A DNA stretch of 64,000 nt, taken from Halobellus sp. MBLA0158 (GTDB lineage Archaea; Halobacteriota; Halobacteria; Halobacteriales; Haloferacaceae). Of this stretch, positions 34,681 to 43,618 are shown piece after piece. The number at the start of each line of letters is the position of its first letter. The stretch's first letter is position 1. Position numbers and translations under genes: made by a program. Below the pieces are notes generated by a model. It did not search any database, was not told the origin of the DNA, and was given only the letters and a program-made list of their open reading frames with translations. The stretch lies in contig NZ_JBGNYA010000001.1 in NCBI RefSeq assembly GCF_041477585.1, positions 2,976,001 through 3,040,000 of the forward strand, given 5' to 3'.

Positions 34681-36024
34681 TCAGTCGTCGGAGATGCTCT
34701 CGAGAACGTACTGCGGGACCTCGGAGTCGCCGCGCTCGGGGTCGTTCGATCCGGCACCCGTACGGCCGGTCGGAGCGTCGCCGAACTCGGGGTTGAAGAG
34801 CGCCATCGCCGTCTGGATCGTCGACCAGTCGTCCTCGACGGCGGCCTCGCGGAGGCTCTTCGTCGGCGCCGAGAGCAGCTGTCCGACGAGCGCGTCCGCC
34901 ATCGACTCGACGATCTCGCGTTCCTCCTCGGAGAGGTCGCCGTCGGAGTGCGCTTCGAGCCGCGAGAGGGCCGTCTCGACCTCCCGGGACTTCACCCGCT
35001 CTGCGGCCTCGTACATCGTGCTGATCGCCTCGTCTGCCTGCCGGCGCTTGTAGGCGTCGAGCAGCCGGTCGAACTCCTCGTCGATCATCGCTTCGACCGC
35101 CTCGGCGGCGTCCTGTCTGATCTCGCGGGTCTCCTCTGTGACCGACTCCAGGGCGTCGATGTCGTGGACGACGACCTCGTCGACGGTCGCGGCGTCGGGG
35201 TCGACGTCGCGCGGCTGGGCGAGGTCGATGAGCAGCGTCTCGCCCGCGCCGTCGACGTCCCCGGAGTCGAGGAGGTACTCGGGGTGGCTCGTCGCGGTGA
35301 CGACGATCGTCGCGTCCGGCAGGACGTCGCCGACGCCGTCGATCGGGATCGCGCGGGCCTCGGTGTCGACCGTCTCCGCGAGGTGCTCGGCGTGCGGCAC
35401 CGTGCGGTTGGCGACGATCAGTTCGGCCACGCCCGCGTCGGCCAGCGCCTCGGCGGTGAGCTTGCCCATCTCGCCGGCGCCGACGACGAGCGCGGTCGCG
35501 CCCACGAGGTCGGCCTCCGTCTCGACCAGCCGGACGGCCGCCGAGCCGATCGAGGTCACGCCCTCGTTGATCTCGGTCTCGGTCCGGGCGCGCTCGCCGA
35601 CGTGGACGGCCTTGGTCAGCCCGGTCTCCAGGATCGGACCGAGGGCGCCGAGTCCCCGGGCGGTCTCGACCGCGCGCTTGAACTGGCCGAGGATCTGGTC
35701 CTCGCCGAGGACGAGCGACTCAAGCCCCGCGGCGACGCGCATCAGGTGGACGAGGCTCTCCTCGTGGCCCGTCTCGACGACCACGTCGTCGTCGACGCTC
35801 GATTCGAACGGGGCGAGCGCGCGCCGCCCGGCGGCGACGCTGTCGGCGACGACGTAGACCTCGGCGCGGTTGCACGTCTGGATGGCGAACGCCTCGCTGA
35901 CGCCGTCGCGACTCAACAGATCCTCGATCACCGTGCGGACGTCCTCGCCCGCCGCGGCTTCGATCTGGTCGACGCTAGCCCTGTCGTGCGACACACGAGC
36001 GCCACAGATCACTCCGGTTTCCAT
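34681..36024 (-). CDS. hemA: glutamyl-tRNA reductase
   Basis: Reduces glutamyl-tRNA with NADPH to glutamate-1-semialdehyde, the first step of tetrapyrrole synthesis. The protein has 447 residues: catalytic domain with Cys51 in AFAIQTCNRAEVY, the motif LGEDQILGQ (near 105), NADPH-binding LVVGAGEMGKL (near 178), and a C-terminal helical dimerisation domain. It overlaps the upstream sirC gene by 16 nt, so the two are translated together. Product flow leads to siroheme and haem through the neighbouring genes. Confidence 0.95.
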   Translation of the reverse strand: METGVICGARVSHDRASVDQIEAAAGEDVRTVIEDLLSRDGVSEAFAIQTCNRAEVYVVADSVAAGRRALAPFESSVDDDVVVETGHEESLVHLMRVAAGLESLVLGEDQILGQFKRAVETARGLGALGPILETGLTKAVHVGERARTETEINEGVTSIGSAAVRLVETEADLVGATALVVGAGEMGKLTAEALADAGVAELIVANRTVPHAEHLAETVDTEARAIPIDGVGDVLPDATIVVTATSHPEYLLDSGDVDGAGETLLIDLAQPRDVDPDAATVDEVVVHDIDALESVTEETREIRQDAAEAVEAMIDEEFDRLLDAYKRRQADEAISTMYEAAERVKSREVETALSRLEAHSDGDLSEEEREIVESMADALVGQLLSAPTKSLREAAVEDDWSTIQTAMALFNPEFGDAPTGRTGAGSNDPERGDSEVPQYVLESISDD

Positions 36025-36713
36025 CGGTCACCCCCCGTGTTCCGTATCACGCGTGTCGCCTCTTGGCGGGGATTGGACGCCCCCGTACGTAAAGCCTTCC
36101 AAACTTCCGGGTCTCTCACAACCGCCCGAATCGCATCACGACGCGTCGCCGGATCGAGGTCGGAAGCGCGTAGCTCCCGCCGCAGGTCCGCCGTCAGTTC
36201 GGCCATCGCCTCCGCGCCGTCGATCTCGTCTTCGATCCGCTCGCGGAGGTGCTTCGCGAGCGCGGGGCTCCGCCCGCCGGTCGAGATCGCGACCCGGACG
36301 TCGCCGTCCTCGACCGTCGCGGGCACGACGACGTCGCGGTGACCGTCGTCGTCGACCGCGGCCGCCGATTCCGCGTTCCCTTCGTCGCCGTCGACGCTCG
36401 CGCTCCGGTCGGCGCGGTTGAGGAGGACGCCGCGTTCCCGACTCGCCGCGGCGACGGCATCGTTCACGCGCTCGCTGTCGGTCGCGGCGACGACGAGCGC
36501 GGGCTCCGTCCGGTCGAACCACGCGGGGACGTCGTCCGGATCCGGGAGAGCGCGAACCAACTCCGCGCCGCCGAAGTCGGCGTCGGCGAAGTCGGGACTG
36601 ACGACGACGACTCGCGCCTCCGCGGCGAAGCGACGCGCCTTCCGCGCGCCGACTGAGCCGCCGCCGAAGACCAGCACCGTCTCGCCGGTGAAGTCGTGGT
36701 ACAGGGGGATCAT
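36009..36713 (-). CDS. precorrin-2 dehydrogenase (SirC-type)
   Basis: A 234-residue enzyme that oxidises precorrin-2 to sirohydrochlorin with NAD. It starts MIPLYHDFTGETVLVFGGGS, with the Rossmann motif GGGSVGARKARRFA, and has LLNRADRSASVDG and the DVVVPATVEDGDVRVAISTGGRSPALAKHLR region (motif TGGRSPALA). Length fits a SirC/Met8 protein without a methyltransferase domain. An Asp/Ala-rich insert lies near residues 105-125. It is followed by hemA with a 16-nt overlap and preceded by the siroheme decarboxylase gene. Confidence 0.9.
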   Translation of the reverse strand: MIPLYHDFTGETVLVFGGGSVGARKARRFAAEARVVVVSPDFADADFGGAELVRALPDPDDVPAWFDRTEPALVVAATDSERVNDAVAAASRERGVLLNRADRSASVDGDEGNAESAAAVDDDGHRDVVVPATVEDGDVRVAISTGGRSPALAKHLRERIEDEIDGAEAMAELTADLRRELRASDLDPATRRDAIRAVVRDPEVWKALRTGASNPRQEATRVIRNTGGDRWKPE

Positions 36714-36795
36714 CGCGTGGATCGTCCGCGTCTTCGTCCGCTCGCACTCCCGCCCCGTCGTCGGGGGCGCCCACGTCGGCCCGGGCTGTTCCGGA

Positions 36796-37863
36796 TCACT
36801 CGGTGTTGGCCGCCGCGCGTTCGTCCAGACGGATGCCCGTCTTCTTCAAGATTCGCGTCGAGAACAGCGTGTCCCAGTCGCCGTCGTCGACGTCCCAGTG
36901 CGCTTCCATCGTCTCGCGCACCCGCTCGATACGGCGGTCGCTCTCCGCCTCGGAGCGCCCGTGGGTCATCGCGAAGAAGTTGTACGGCCAGACGCCCTCG
37001 TGTCGCGGCCGGTGGTAGCAGTGGGTGACGAAGGGCAGCGACGCCACGGCGGGACCGACCGTCGCGAGGCGGTCGTCGGGGACGTCCCAGACGGTCATCC
37101 CGTTTTCCGTGTAGCCGAGCGCGTAGTGGTTCGGGACGACGCCGACCCGGCGGACCTTCCCCTCGCGCTCGAAGCGCTTTATCGTCTCGACGACCCACTC
37201 GGTGTCCTGGCCGATCGCGTCGGCGACGTCCGCGTACGGCGTCGCCGTGATCGGCAGTCCACCCTGGATCTCGACGACGAGGTCGCGCTCGGCCGGCGTC
37301 AGGGTCTTTCTCTCTTCGGGCGTCACGTCGGGCCCGAGATCCGAGCGGTCGACGTCGCCGTCGGCGATCGGCCCGTCGACCAGGAACTTCGCCTCGACCC
37401 GAAACTCCTCCTGCTTCGGCAGATTGTACGTCTCCTGGCCGGTCTCGGCCTCGATCTCGGCGAGGACTTCCTCGACTCGATCTTCGTCGGCGACGCTGAC
37501 GACGAACCACATATTCAGGTGCGGGTGCTCGCGCTCGTAGTTGTGCGCGACCTCCCGGTGGGCGTTGACCGCCTCGGCGACCTCCTCGAAGCGCTCTTCG
37601 GGCGCGTGCATCGCGACGAGCGTCGCGGTCCCGCCGATCTCCTCGGCGTTCACGAGCGCCCCGAAGCGGCTCAGCGTGCCCGCCTCGTCGAGGTCGCGGA
37701 CGCGCTCGACGAGCTCGTCCGCGGTCACGTCGATCTCGCGCTCGCGGAGGGCGGCCGCGGCCGGCTCGAACGGCCGCTCGACGACCGGAAAGCCGCCCTG
37801 GAACGCGTTGATGACGGCGCGGTCGAGGTCCGACAGCGCCGCCTCTCCGGCTGTGTCGCTCAT
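36796..37863 (-). CDS. siroheme decarboxylase, fused AhbA-AhbB
   Basis: A 355-residue protein made of two Lrp/AsnC-like halves (about 1-170 and 190-345), each a winged helix plus an alpha-beta domain. This matches the two subunits AhbA and AhbB that decarboxylate siroheme to didecarboxysiroheme in the archaeal haem pathway. Conserved pieces are GGFPVVERPFEPAAA and RFGALVNAEEIGG in the first half, and GGLPITATPYADVA, RRVGVVPNHYALGYT and HCYHRPRHEGVWPYNFFAM in the second. The second half holds the His-rich active-site-like segment. Older annotations call it a transcription regulator. Context with sirC and hemA favours the enzyme. Confidence 0.88.
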   Translation of the reverse strand: MSDTAGEAALSDLDRAVINAFQGGFPVVERPFEPAAAALREREIDVTADELVERVRDLDEAGTLSRFGALVNAEEIGGTATLVAMHAPEERFEEVAEAVNAHREVAHNYEREHPHLNMWFVVSVADEDRVEEVLAEIEAETGQETYNLPKQEEFRVEAKFLVDGPIADGDVDRSDLGPDVTPEERKTLTPAERDLVVEIQGGLPITATPYADVADAIGQDTEWVVETIKRFEREGKVRRVGVVPNHYALGYTENGMTVWDVPDDRLATVGPAVASLPFVTHCYHRPRHEGVWPYNFFAMTHGRSEAESDRRIERVRETMEAHWDVDDGDWDTLFSTRILKKTGIRLDERAAANTE

Positions 37864-37927
37864 AGCGATCGTTCGGGGTCGCGCGAGGATAAGCGTCTCG
37901 GAGGCGTCCGATTAGGACGCCGACGGG

Positions 37928-39310
37928 TCAGACGACGGACGACGCGGGGAGTTCGATGCGGACCCGGCACTCGTCTTCGCCCTGCGGAAACGCGAGCGAT
38001 CCGTTGGAGTTCTCGGTGATCCACTTCACCATCCAGAGCCCGATCCCGCGGCCGTGCAGGAGCGAGGTCTCGCGGCCCCGCCGGAGCGCCCGCTGGTCGT
38101 CCTCGGGGATCGGCTCGCCGGGGTTCACGACGTCGATCGCGACGGCGTCGCCGCGGCGCCGCACCGAGACCGACACCGACGGCGGCGTGCGGCCCTGGTG
38201 ACGAACTGCGTTTTCGATCAGTTCCTCGACCGCCCGCGGGAGGTCCTCGTCCGCGATCACCGTCCACGGCTCGTCGACGGCGGTCGTGATCCCGGCGTCG
38301 GGGTACCGCTCGGACAGTTCGTCCGTGACCTCGTCGACGACCCGCCCGAGGTCGAACGGCTCCAGTTCGTCCCCCGAGAGCGTCTGTTCGACGTACCGGG
38401 CCTTCTCGGAGGTCCGGGAGATGTTCTCGGCGTACCGCCGCGCGGTCTTGATCCGCTGGCGGTCGGACTCCGAGAGGGCCTCCTCGGGGCGATGGAGGAC
38501 GTCGCCGAGATAGCCGAGGACGACGTTGATCTCGTTGCGGATGTTGTGCCGCAGCGTCCGGTTCAGCACCTCGATGCGCTGTCGGCGGCGGCCGACCTCC
38601 CGCCGCGCCTGCGCCAGGCTGTAGGTCTGTTCCAGCAGCAGTTCCGCCTCCGACTGGTCGGACTTCGACGCGCGGAACTCGCTCGGCGGCACGTAGAAGG
38701 GGTTCTCGCAGATCCGGCCCCGGTAGACGATGTGCTCGTGCGTCCACAGGGCCTTCGATACCGACTCCGGATCGAACCGCGCGAGGTCGTACTGGCACAT
38801 CGCCCTGACGGGCAGTTCGGGCGCGCGGGCGTCGAAGTCGGCCTCGAACTCCAGGATGTGATCGAAGGAGGAGTCGGTGTGGAAACACCACGTGTTCTCC
38901 CCGGCGACCGCGAGCCCCCCGTAGCCGTCCGCGACCGCGTCGCGGGTGGCCGCCTGGAGCGAGTCGATCATCCGGTCGGGGTCGAATCCCTCGTCGAGAT
39001 ATACCTCACTGGCGTCCTCGATCAGGAGGTCGCCCGCGTCCCGACGCCGCTCGACGTCGATGTCGATCATCCGGAGGGCCGCCGCGATCTCGGTCGGATC
39101 GTTCTCGTCGTACAGGTAGAGGACGCGCCGGCCGTCGTCGAGCTCGCGCTTCGCGAAGGCGGCGCAGGTCGCGAGCTGGGCCTCGACGGAGTGGTAAAAC
39201 AGCGCGAGGTGACGGGGGAGGTCCTGTCCGAGGAACTCCGGGAGGACCGCCTCCGGCGATAGTTCCGGCGTGCGGTCCTCCGCCCAGGCCCCCGCCGCGT
39301 TAGACCCCAT
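37928..39310 (-). CDS. MEDS-domain histidine kinase
   Basis: A 460-residue soluble kinase. The N-terminal 200 residues are a MEDS/DcmR-like sensory domain (HLALFYHSVEAQLATCAAFA, RVLYLYDENDP, then ENTWCFHTDSSFDHILEFEA), a RecA-like fold found in sensors of methanogens and methylotrophs and often in haloarchaea. A coiled linker leads to HisKA with LNRTLRHNIRNEINVVLGYL and a HATPase with VEELIENAVRHQ and GRGIGLWMVKW. It lies between the haem and nitrate genes; a link to either is only positional. Confidence 0.85.
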   Translation of the reverse strand: MGSNAAGAWAEDRTPELSPEAVLPEFLGQDLPRHLALFYHSVEAQLATCAAFAKRELDDGRRVLYLYDENDPTEIAAALRMIDIDVERRRDAGDLLIEDASEVYLDEGFDPDRMIDSLQAATRDAVADGYGGLAVAGENTWCFHTDSSFDHILEFEADFDARAPELPVRAMCQYDLARFDPESVSKALWTHEHIVYRGRICENPFYVPPSEFRASKSDQSEAELLLEQTYSLAQARREVGRRRQRIEVLNRTLRHNIRNEINVVLGYLGDVLHRPEEALSESDRQRIKTARRYAENISRTSEKARYVEQTLSGDELEPFDLGRVVDEVTDELSERYPDAGITTAVDEPWTVIADEDLPRAVEELIENAVRHQGRTPPSVSVSVRRRGDAVAIDVVNPGEPIPEDDQRALRRGRETSLLHGRGIGLWMVKWITENSNGSLAFPQGEDECRVRIELPASSVV

Positions 39311-39477
39311 ACACGACCCGTTGCACCGGAGTCACATCTATCTTTGCCGTCGAGCGGGCGCTCGCGCCCGCGACCTCCACGGCGTACTGGCCCGGCGCGG
39401 TTGTTCCCCGTTGTCACCGCGGTCGGTGCGGTGAGCGCCGGAACGGGGTCGCGGCGGCCCTCCTCAGTCGTCAGTCA

Positions 39478-40794
39478 TCAGTCGTCGGACGTCACGACCG
39501 AACTCTTCCGCGTGACGACCCCGTCGTCGGTCGCCCGCTCGGCGCGGTGCGGCTGGAAGACCCACGCCGCGAGCAGGACGATCGGGATCATCGAGACCGC
39601 GACGATCGAGTAGCCGAGATGGAGGTTCGCGAGGAACGGCGCGGAGTAGACGAGCGGGTAGACGATCCCGCCGACGGTGCCGACGCCGCCGACGACGCCG
39701 GCCACGGCACCGGAGCTGTCCGGGAACATCGCGGGGACCTGTGCGAAGATCGCGCCCTCGGCGAAGGCACAGCCCATCCCCACGAGGAAGCCGGTCCCGA
39801 CCGCCAGCAGCACCTGCCCGCTCAGGCCGGCGAGCGTCATCGCGAACATCATCAGGACGACGAAGCACAGCGAGACGAACGTCCACTGCTCGCGGTACCG
39901 GCCCGTGAAGAACGGGAGGATGTCGCGCTCGTTCCGCGCCAGCCGGTCGCTCATATACCCGCCGATCGGCCGGAGCAGCCCGGCGGCGACCGAGAAGGTC
40001 GCCGCGAACGTCGACGCCAACACGAGGTTCTGGGTGTTGAAGCCCTCGCGGTAGTAGGTGGCCAGCCACCCGTTCATCGACAGCTCCAGGCCGAAGGTCA
40101 TCACGTAGGCCAGCGCGAGGACGAGCGTCCCGTACCGCGTGGCCGTGTAGAGCCACTCCCTGATGCTGGCGCTGTCCTTCGTCGCCTGGCGCTTGGCCTC
40201 GCTCTTTGCGGCCTCGCCGAAGACGAAGTAGACGACGGCGAGCCCGATGGCGACGACGCCGGTGTAGAAGAACGCGGCGCGCCAGCTCGTGTCGAACAGC
40301 GGGCCGGCCCAGCCCGTCGGGAACACCCGCGGCAGGATCAGCGCGCCGCCCGCGGCGCCCGCGTTCCCGATGCCGGCGTAGATGCCCTCGGCGGTGCCGA
40401 GTTCCTCCTCTTCGAACCACTCGGAGACGTGCTGGATGCCGATGACGAACGTGATCCCCGCGGTCGCGACGATCAGGCGCGTCCCGAAGAAGACCGAGTA
40501 CGACTCCGCGAAGGCGCTCCACATCGAGAAGACGCCGACGTACGCCAGCACGATCGCGAAGACGGTCGGCGCCCCGAACTTGTCGGAGAGCCACCCGGTG
40601 AGGATCCGGCCGAACGGCGCGAGCCAGATCGCCGCGCTCGCCAGCACGCCGATCTCGGCCAGCGAGAGACCGAACTCGTCGGCGATCGGCCCCGTGAACG
40701 GCGCGAACGAGAACCAGATCAGGAACGAGAAGTTGAACCCGACCGTCGCGAGCAGCAGCGTCCGGTACTTCGTCATCTTGATCGGGCTCTTCAT
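39478..40794 (-). CDS. narK: nitrate/nitrite transporter (NarK/NasA-type MFS)
   Basis: A 438-residue carrier with twelve membrane helices of the nitrate-nitrite porter family. The two glycine-rich nitrate signatures are present: [16 protein letters not shown] in helix 5 and [15 protein letters not shown] in helix 11. A conserved arginine lies in helix 2 ([14 protein letters not shown]). It imports nitrate for the assimilatory reductases directly upstream. A start at MTKYRT (40776) is possible. The nearest TATA box (about 40983-40995) predicts a leader of roughly 165 nt, unusually long for this genome. Confidence 0.92.
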   Translation of the reverse strand: MKSPIKMTKYRTLLLATVGFNFSFLIWFSFAPFTGPIADEFGLSLAEIGVLASAAIWLAPFGRILTGWLSDKFGAPTVFAIVLAYVGVFSMWSAFAESYSVFFGTRLIVATAGITFVIGIQHVSEWFEEEELGTAEGIYAGIGNAGAAGGALILPRVFPTGWAGPLFDTSWRAAFFYTGVVAIGLAVVYFVFGEAAKSEAKRQATKDSASIREWLYTATRYGTLVLALAYVMTFGLELSMNGWLATYYREGFNTQNLVLASTFAATFSVAAGLLRPIGGYMSDRLARNERDILPFFTGRYREQWTFVSLCFVVLMMFAMTLAGLSGQVLLAVGTGFLVGMGCAFAEGAIFAQVPAMFPDSSGAVAGVVGGVGTVGGIVYPLVYSAPFLANLHLGYSIVAVSMIPIVLLAAWVFQPHRAERATDDGVVTRKSSVVTSDD

Positions 40795-41271
40795 ACGGCA
40801 CCACCCCCGTGCTGTGGGAGCCGCGCGGCCGACCCGTCGATCCGGGACCGGTCGCCGGCGAAGTGCCGCGTCGGGCGGCGGATCGTCGACCGTTTCGCCC
40901 GATCGGGTGTCCGATCAGGCACCGATGCGAACTGATTTCTTCTTGATTTTGAATTTATCACGCTTAGACGACATAGTTGCTATATTTATAAGATATTCGG
41001 TGAACAAATGGACATCTATCGAGCAGTGCGGATGACAATGCGAAGAAGGGCGTCGAGACGAGTATATTTCATATTTTCCAAACCTGAATTAAAATTGTCT
41101 GCACATTTCTCCCGGTATTCATTAGAACATCAATAGTGCGTTGGCGAAATAATTATAATTATTGTTGTTTTCAGCCGTGCGTTCGACGGCGGTGACTGTA
41201 TGGGATACTGCTCACGGAAGAGAATCACCGACGGAGTGCAATCGAAAAAACAGCGTGTGGCGCGGCTCGCG
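40795..41271. promoter_or_regulatory. AT-rich 477-nt gap between narK and nasA
   Basis: This gap is much richer in A and T than its surroundings. A strong TATA element on the minus strand, TCTTATAAATATAG (about 40981-40995), probably drives narK. A 19-codon frame (40915-40974) lies just downstream of that TATA box but starts before the expected transcription start, so it is unlikely to be translated. The rest, 41000-41270, shows no convincing gene, RNA or terminator. Confidence 0.4.
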
Positions 41272-43377
41272 TTACTGCGAGGTCGGGACCGGGCCGGCCC
41301 CGAAGGACGCCTCGGCGCCCGAGTCGGACCGGCAGTTCTCGGGCGCGCCGATCGTCACGGCGCACTGTTTCAGGTTCGGCTCCGCCGACTCGGGATCGAC
41401 CGCAGACAGGGTGAGCCGATTGGCGGCCGCGTTGTGGATTGGGAGCCAGACGACGCCGGGCGGGATGCCCTCGTTCGGGACGACCTCGACGACGACCTCG
41501 GCGCGCCGGGATTCGAGGACGGTCCGCGCCCGGTCGAACGCCGGGAGCCACTGGGCGATCGTCTCGGGGTGCATCCGCGCGGTCGGCACCGCGCTGTCCT
41601 CCCCGTTGCGGGTCCGGACCCCCGTGTTGTAGACGTCGGAGCTCCGCCCGGTCGTGAGCGTGAGCGGGTACTCGTCGTCGATGGGTTCCGGGAGAGTGCT
41701 GTGGGTGGCCGTCGAGAACTGCGCCCGGCCCGATTCCGTGTAGAACGACCAGTCCTCGCCGTCGTAGTACCGGTACTCCCCCTGGCCCTCGGTGTCGGGC
41801 GCGGGCCAGCGGACCGCGTACTCCTCGTCCAGCCGGTCGTAGGTGATCCCCGAGAGGTCCGCGGGGGTCCCCTCGGTCAGGTCGCGGATCTCGTCGAAGA
41901 TCGTCTCGGGGGCAAGCGGCGGCTCCGCGAACAGGTCCGGGTGGATGCGGTTGCCGATCGCCGCGATGACGTCCAGATCGGTCCGTGCCGACCCTGGCGG
42001 GTCCGAGACGGCGGTGACCCGGGAGATGCGGCGCTCCATATTCGTGGTCGTCCCCTCGGACTCGCCCCACGTCGCCGCCGGCAGCACCACGTCGGCGCAC
42101 TCGACCGTGTCCGAGCGGAAGGCGTCCTGGACGACGACGAAGGCGTCGTCGAGGGCGGTCCTGACGTGGCCCGCGTCGGGCATCCCGGCCGCGGGGTTCG
42201 TGGCGACGGCCCAGCAGACGTCGATGTTGTCGCGGGCGAGTTCGTCCACGATCCGGACGAAGCCCGGCCCCGCCGACGTCGGGAGTCGGCTCAGCGGGAC
42301 GTCCCACGTCTCGGCGACGAGCTCGCGGCTCGCCGGGTCCTCGAACTCGCGGTGGCCCGGCCAGGTCCCCTTCGACGCACAGACGCGGTTGCCCATCGAA
42401 TTGGCCTGGCCCGTGAGCGAGAAGGGGCCGCTGCCAGGACCCATATTCCCGGTCGCCAGACAGAGATCGATCAGCGCCCGCGCCGTGGCCGTCCCCTGGA
42501 TGTTCTGATTGACGCCCATCCCCCAGTAGACGAGCGTCGGGTCCGCGAACGCGTCCGCGATCGCCGCGACGTCGTCGACGTCGACGCCGGCGACCTCGGC
42601 CGCGGCCTCGACCTCGGGGAGCGCCTCGACGGTCTCCTCGAAGCCCTCTGTGTGATCGAGGAACGACTCGTCGACTCCGTCCTCGTCGACCAGATACGCC
42701 AGGACCGCCCGCGCCAGGGCGAGGTCGGTCCCGGGCTCGGGTCGGACGTGCGTGTCGGCCTCGCTGGCCGTCCGCGTCGTGACGGGGTCGACGACGACGA
42801 GCCGCCCGTCCTCGTCGGCGCTGTTGGCGATCCAGCGGTGCAACACGGGGTGGGCCACCGACGGGTTCGCCCCCCAGACGACGTGGGAGGTCGCCCGCGG
42901 GATGTCGTCGTAGGTCGGCGGCGGGGCGTCGCTGCCGAACGCCTGGTAGTACGCCGTCACCGCCGACGCCATACACAGCGTCGTGTTCGCGTCGTAGTAC
43001 CGCGTCCCGAACGCCCCGCGGGCGACCTTCCCGAGCGCGTAGGCCGCCTCGTTCGTCTGCTGGCCGCTCCCCAGCACGGCGACGTTGTCCGGATCGTCCC
43101 GGAGCGCCTCGATGAGCCGCGTCGTGACGACGCCGAGGGCCGTGTCCCAGTCGGTCGGCTGGAGCTCGCCGCCGCGGCGGATCAGCGGCTCGGTCAGGCG
43201 CTCGCCGTCCGGATCGACCGTCTCACGGACGCCGCGCTGGCACTTGAGGCCCTCGTTCGTCGGATGGTCGGGGTTGCCACGGGCTTCCGCGACGCCGACG
43301 CCGTCGGTTCCGTTCCGCTGGAGGTAACCGCAGCCGACGGCACACCGCATACACGTCGTCGGATGCCAGTCACTCAT
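41272..43377 (-). CDS. nasA: assimilatory nitrate reductase (copy 1)
   Basis: A 701-residue bis-molybdopterin enzyme reducing nitrate to nitrite in the cytoplasm. An N-terminal [4Fe-4S] site (Cys9, 12, 16, 46 in CMRCAVGC ... GLKCQRG) is followed by the DMSO-reductase fold. Cys135 in NTTLCMASA is the likely molybdenum ligand. Further family motifs are YWGMGVNQNIQGT, GQANSMGNRVC and the C-terminal LTLTTGRSSDVYNTG oxyanion/cofactor region. No C-terminal second cluster or membrane subunit is present, fitting ferredoxin-dependent NasA. It is closely related to the next gene, 43616-45730. Confidence 0.93.
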   Translation of the reverse strand: MSDWHPTTCMRCAVGCGYLQRNGTDGVGVAEARGNPDHPTNEGLKCQRGVRETVDPDGERLTEPLIRRGGELQPTDWDTALGVVTTRLIEALRDDPDNVAVLGSGQQTNEAAYALGKVARGAFGTRYYDANTTLCMASAVTAYYQAFGSDAPPPTYDDIPRATSHVVWGANPSVAHPVLHRWIANSADEDGRLVVVDPVTTRTASEADTHVRPEPGTDLALARAVLAYLVDEDGVDESFLDHTEGFEETVEALPEVEAAAEVAGVDVDDVAAIADAFADPTLVYWGMGVNQNIQGTATARALIDLCLATGNMGPGSGPFSLTGQANSMGNRVCASKGTWPGHREFEDPASRELVAETWDVPLSRLPTSAGPGFVRIVDELARDNIDVCWAVATNPAAGMPDAGHVRTALDDAFVVVQDAFRSDTVECADVVLPAATWGESEGTTTNMERRISRVTAVSDPPGSARTDLDVIAAIGNRIHPDLFAEPPLAPETIFDEIRDLTEGTPADLSGITYDRLDEEYAVRWPAPDTEGQGEYRYYDGEDWSFYTESGRAQFSTATHSTLPEPIDDEYPLTLTTGRSSDVYNTGVRTRNGEDSAVPTARMHPETIAQWLPAFDRARTVLESRRAEVVVEVVPNEGIPPGVVWLPIHNAAANRLTLSAVDPESAEPNLKQCAVTIGAPENCRSDSGAEASFGAGPVPTSQ

Positions 43378-43535
43378 CGGTGCTCACGGGTCGTCTCGCT
43401 GAAGTGGTTTGCGAACGTTCGGACATCGTTCGGGGAGTCAGTTGTCCGTTCAAAATGTGCGCGGTAAATAACGGTTCGTATAACCATCTTTGCTCGGCTT
43501 ATATTCATTATACAGATTCGAGGCCGAACGGCGCG
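43378..43535 (-). promoter_or_regulatory. nasA copy 1 promoter and leader
   Basis: Candidate TATA boxes on the minus strand are GAATATAAG (about 43498-43506) and GGTTATACG (about 43478-43485), giving a leader of roughly 80-100 nt. The leader holds two direct CCGAACG repeats (43414-43430 region) and an 18-codon frame, MSERSQTTSARRPVSTDE (43370-43426), whose stop overlaps the nasA start. Confidence 0.4.
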
Positions 43536-43618
43536 TCATAGTGAGTACTCTCGTCTCTTACCGCCGAACGCCGTCATCGGGGGTCGTTCGGCGTGAGAGA
43601 CGAGCGTAGTCACTATCA
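43536..43618 (-). repeat. 83-nt stop-codon palindrome, copy A3
   Basis: The best-preserved A copy. On the minus strand it reads TGA, then TAGTGACTACGCTCGTCTCT..., a short central loop, and ...AGAGACGAGAGTACTCACTA, then TGA. The arms pair over about 31 nt with three mismatches and one bulge. The first TGA is the stop codon of the second nasA gene. Confidence 0.88.

Noticed and set aside
36796-37863. Lrp/AsnC transcription regulator call for the fused protein
   Set aside because: Two Lrp-like halves, position before sirC-hemA and the His-rich HCYHRPRHEGVWPYNFF segment fit siroheme decarboxylase better.
40915-40974. 19-codon frame MSSKRDKFKIKKKSVRIGA upstream of narK
   Set aside because: Its ATG lies before the transcription start predicted from the TATA box, so it would not be on the mRNA.
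41032-41136. 34-codon plus-strand frame in the AT-rich gap
   Set aside because: No promoter, conserved pattern or neighbour supports it; frames of this size arise by chance.
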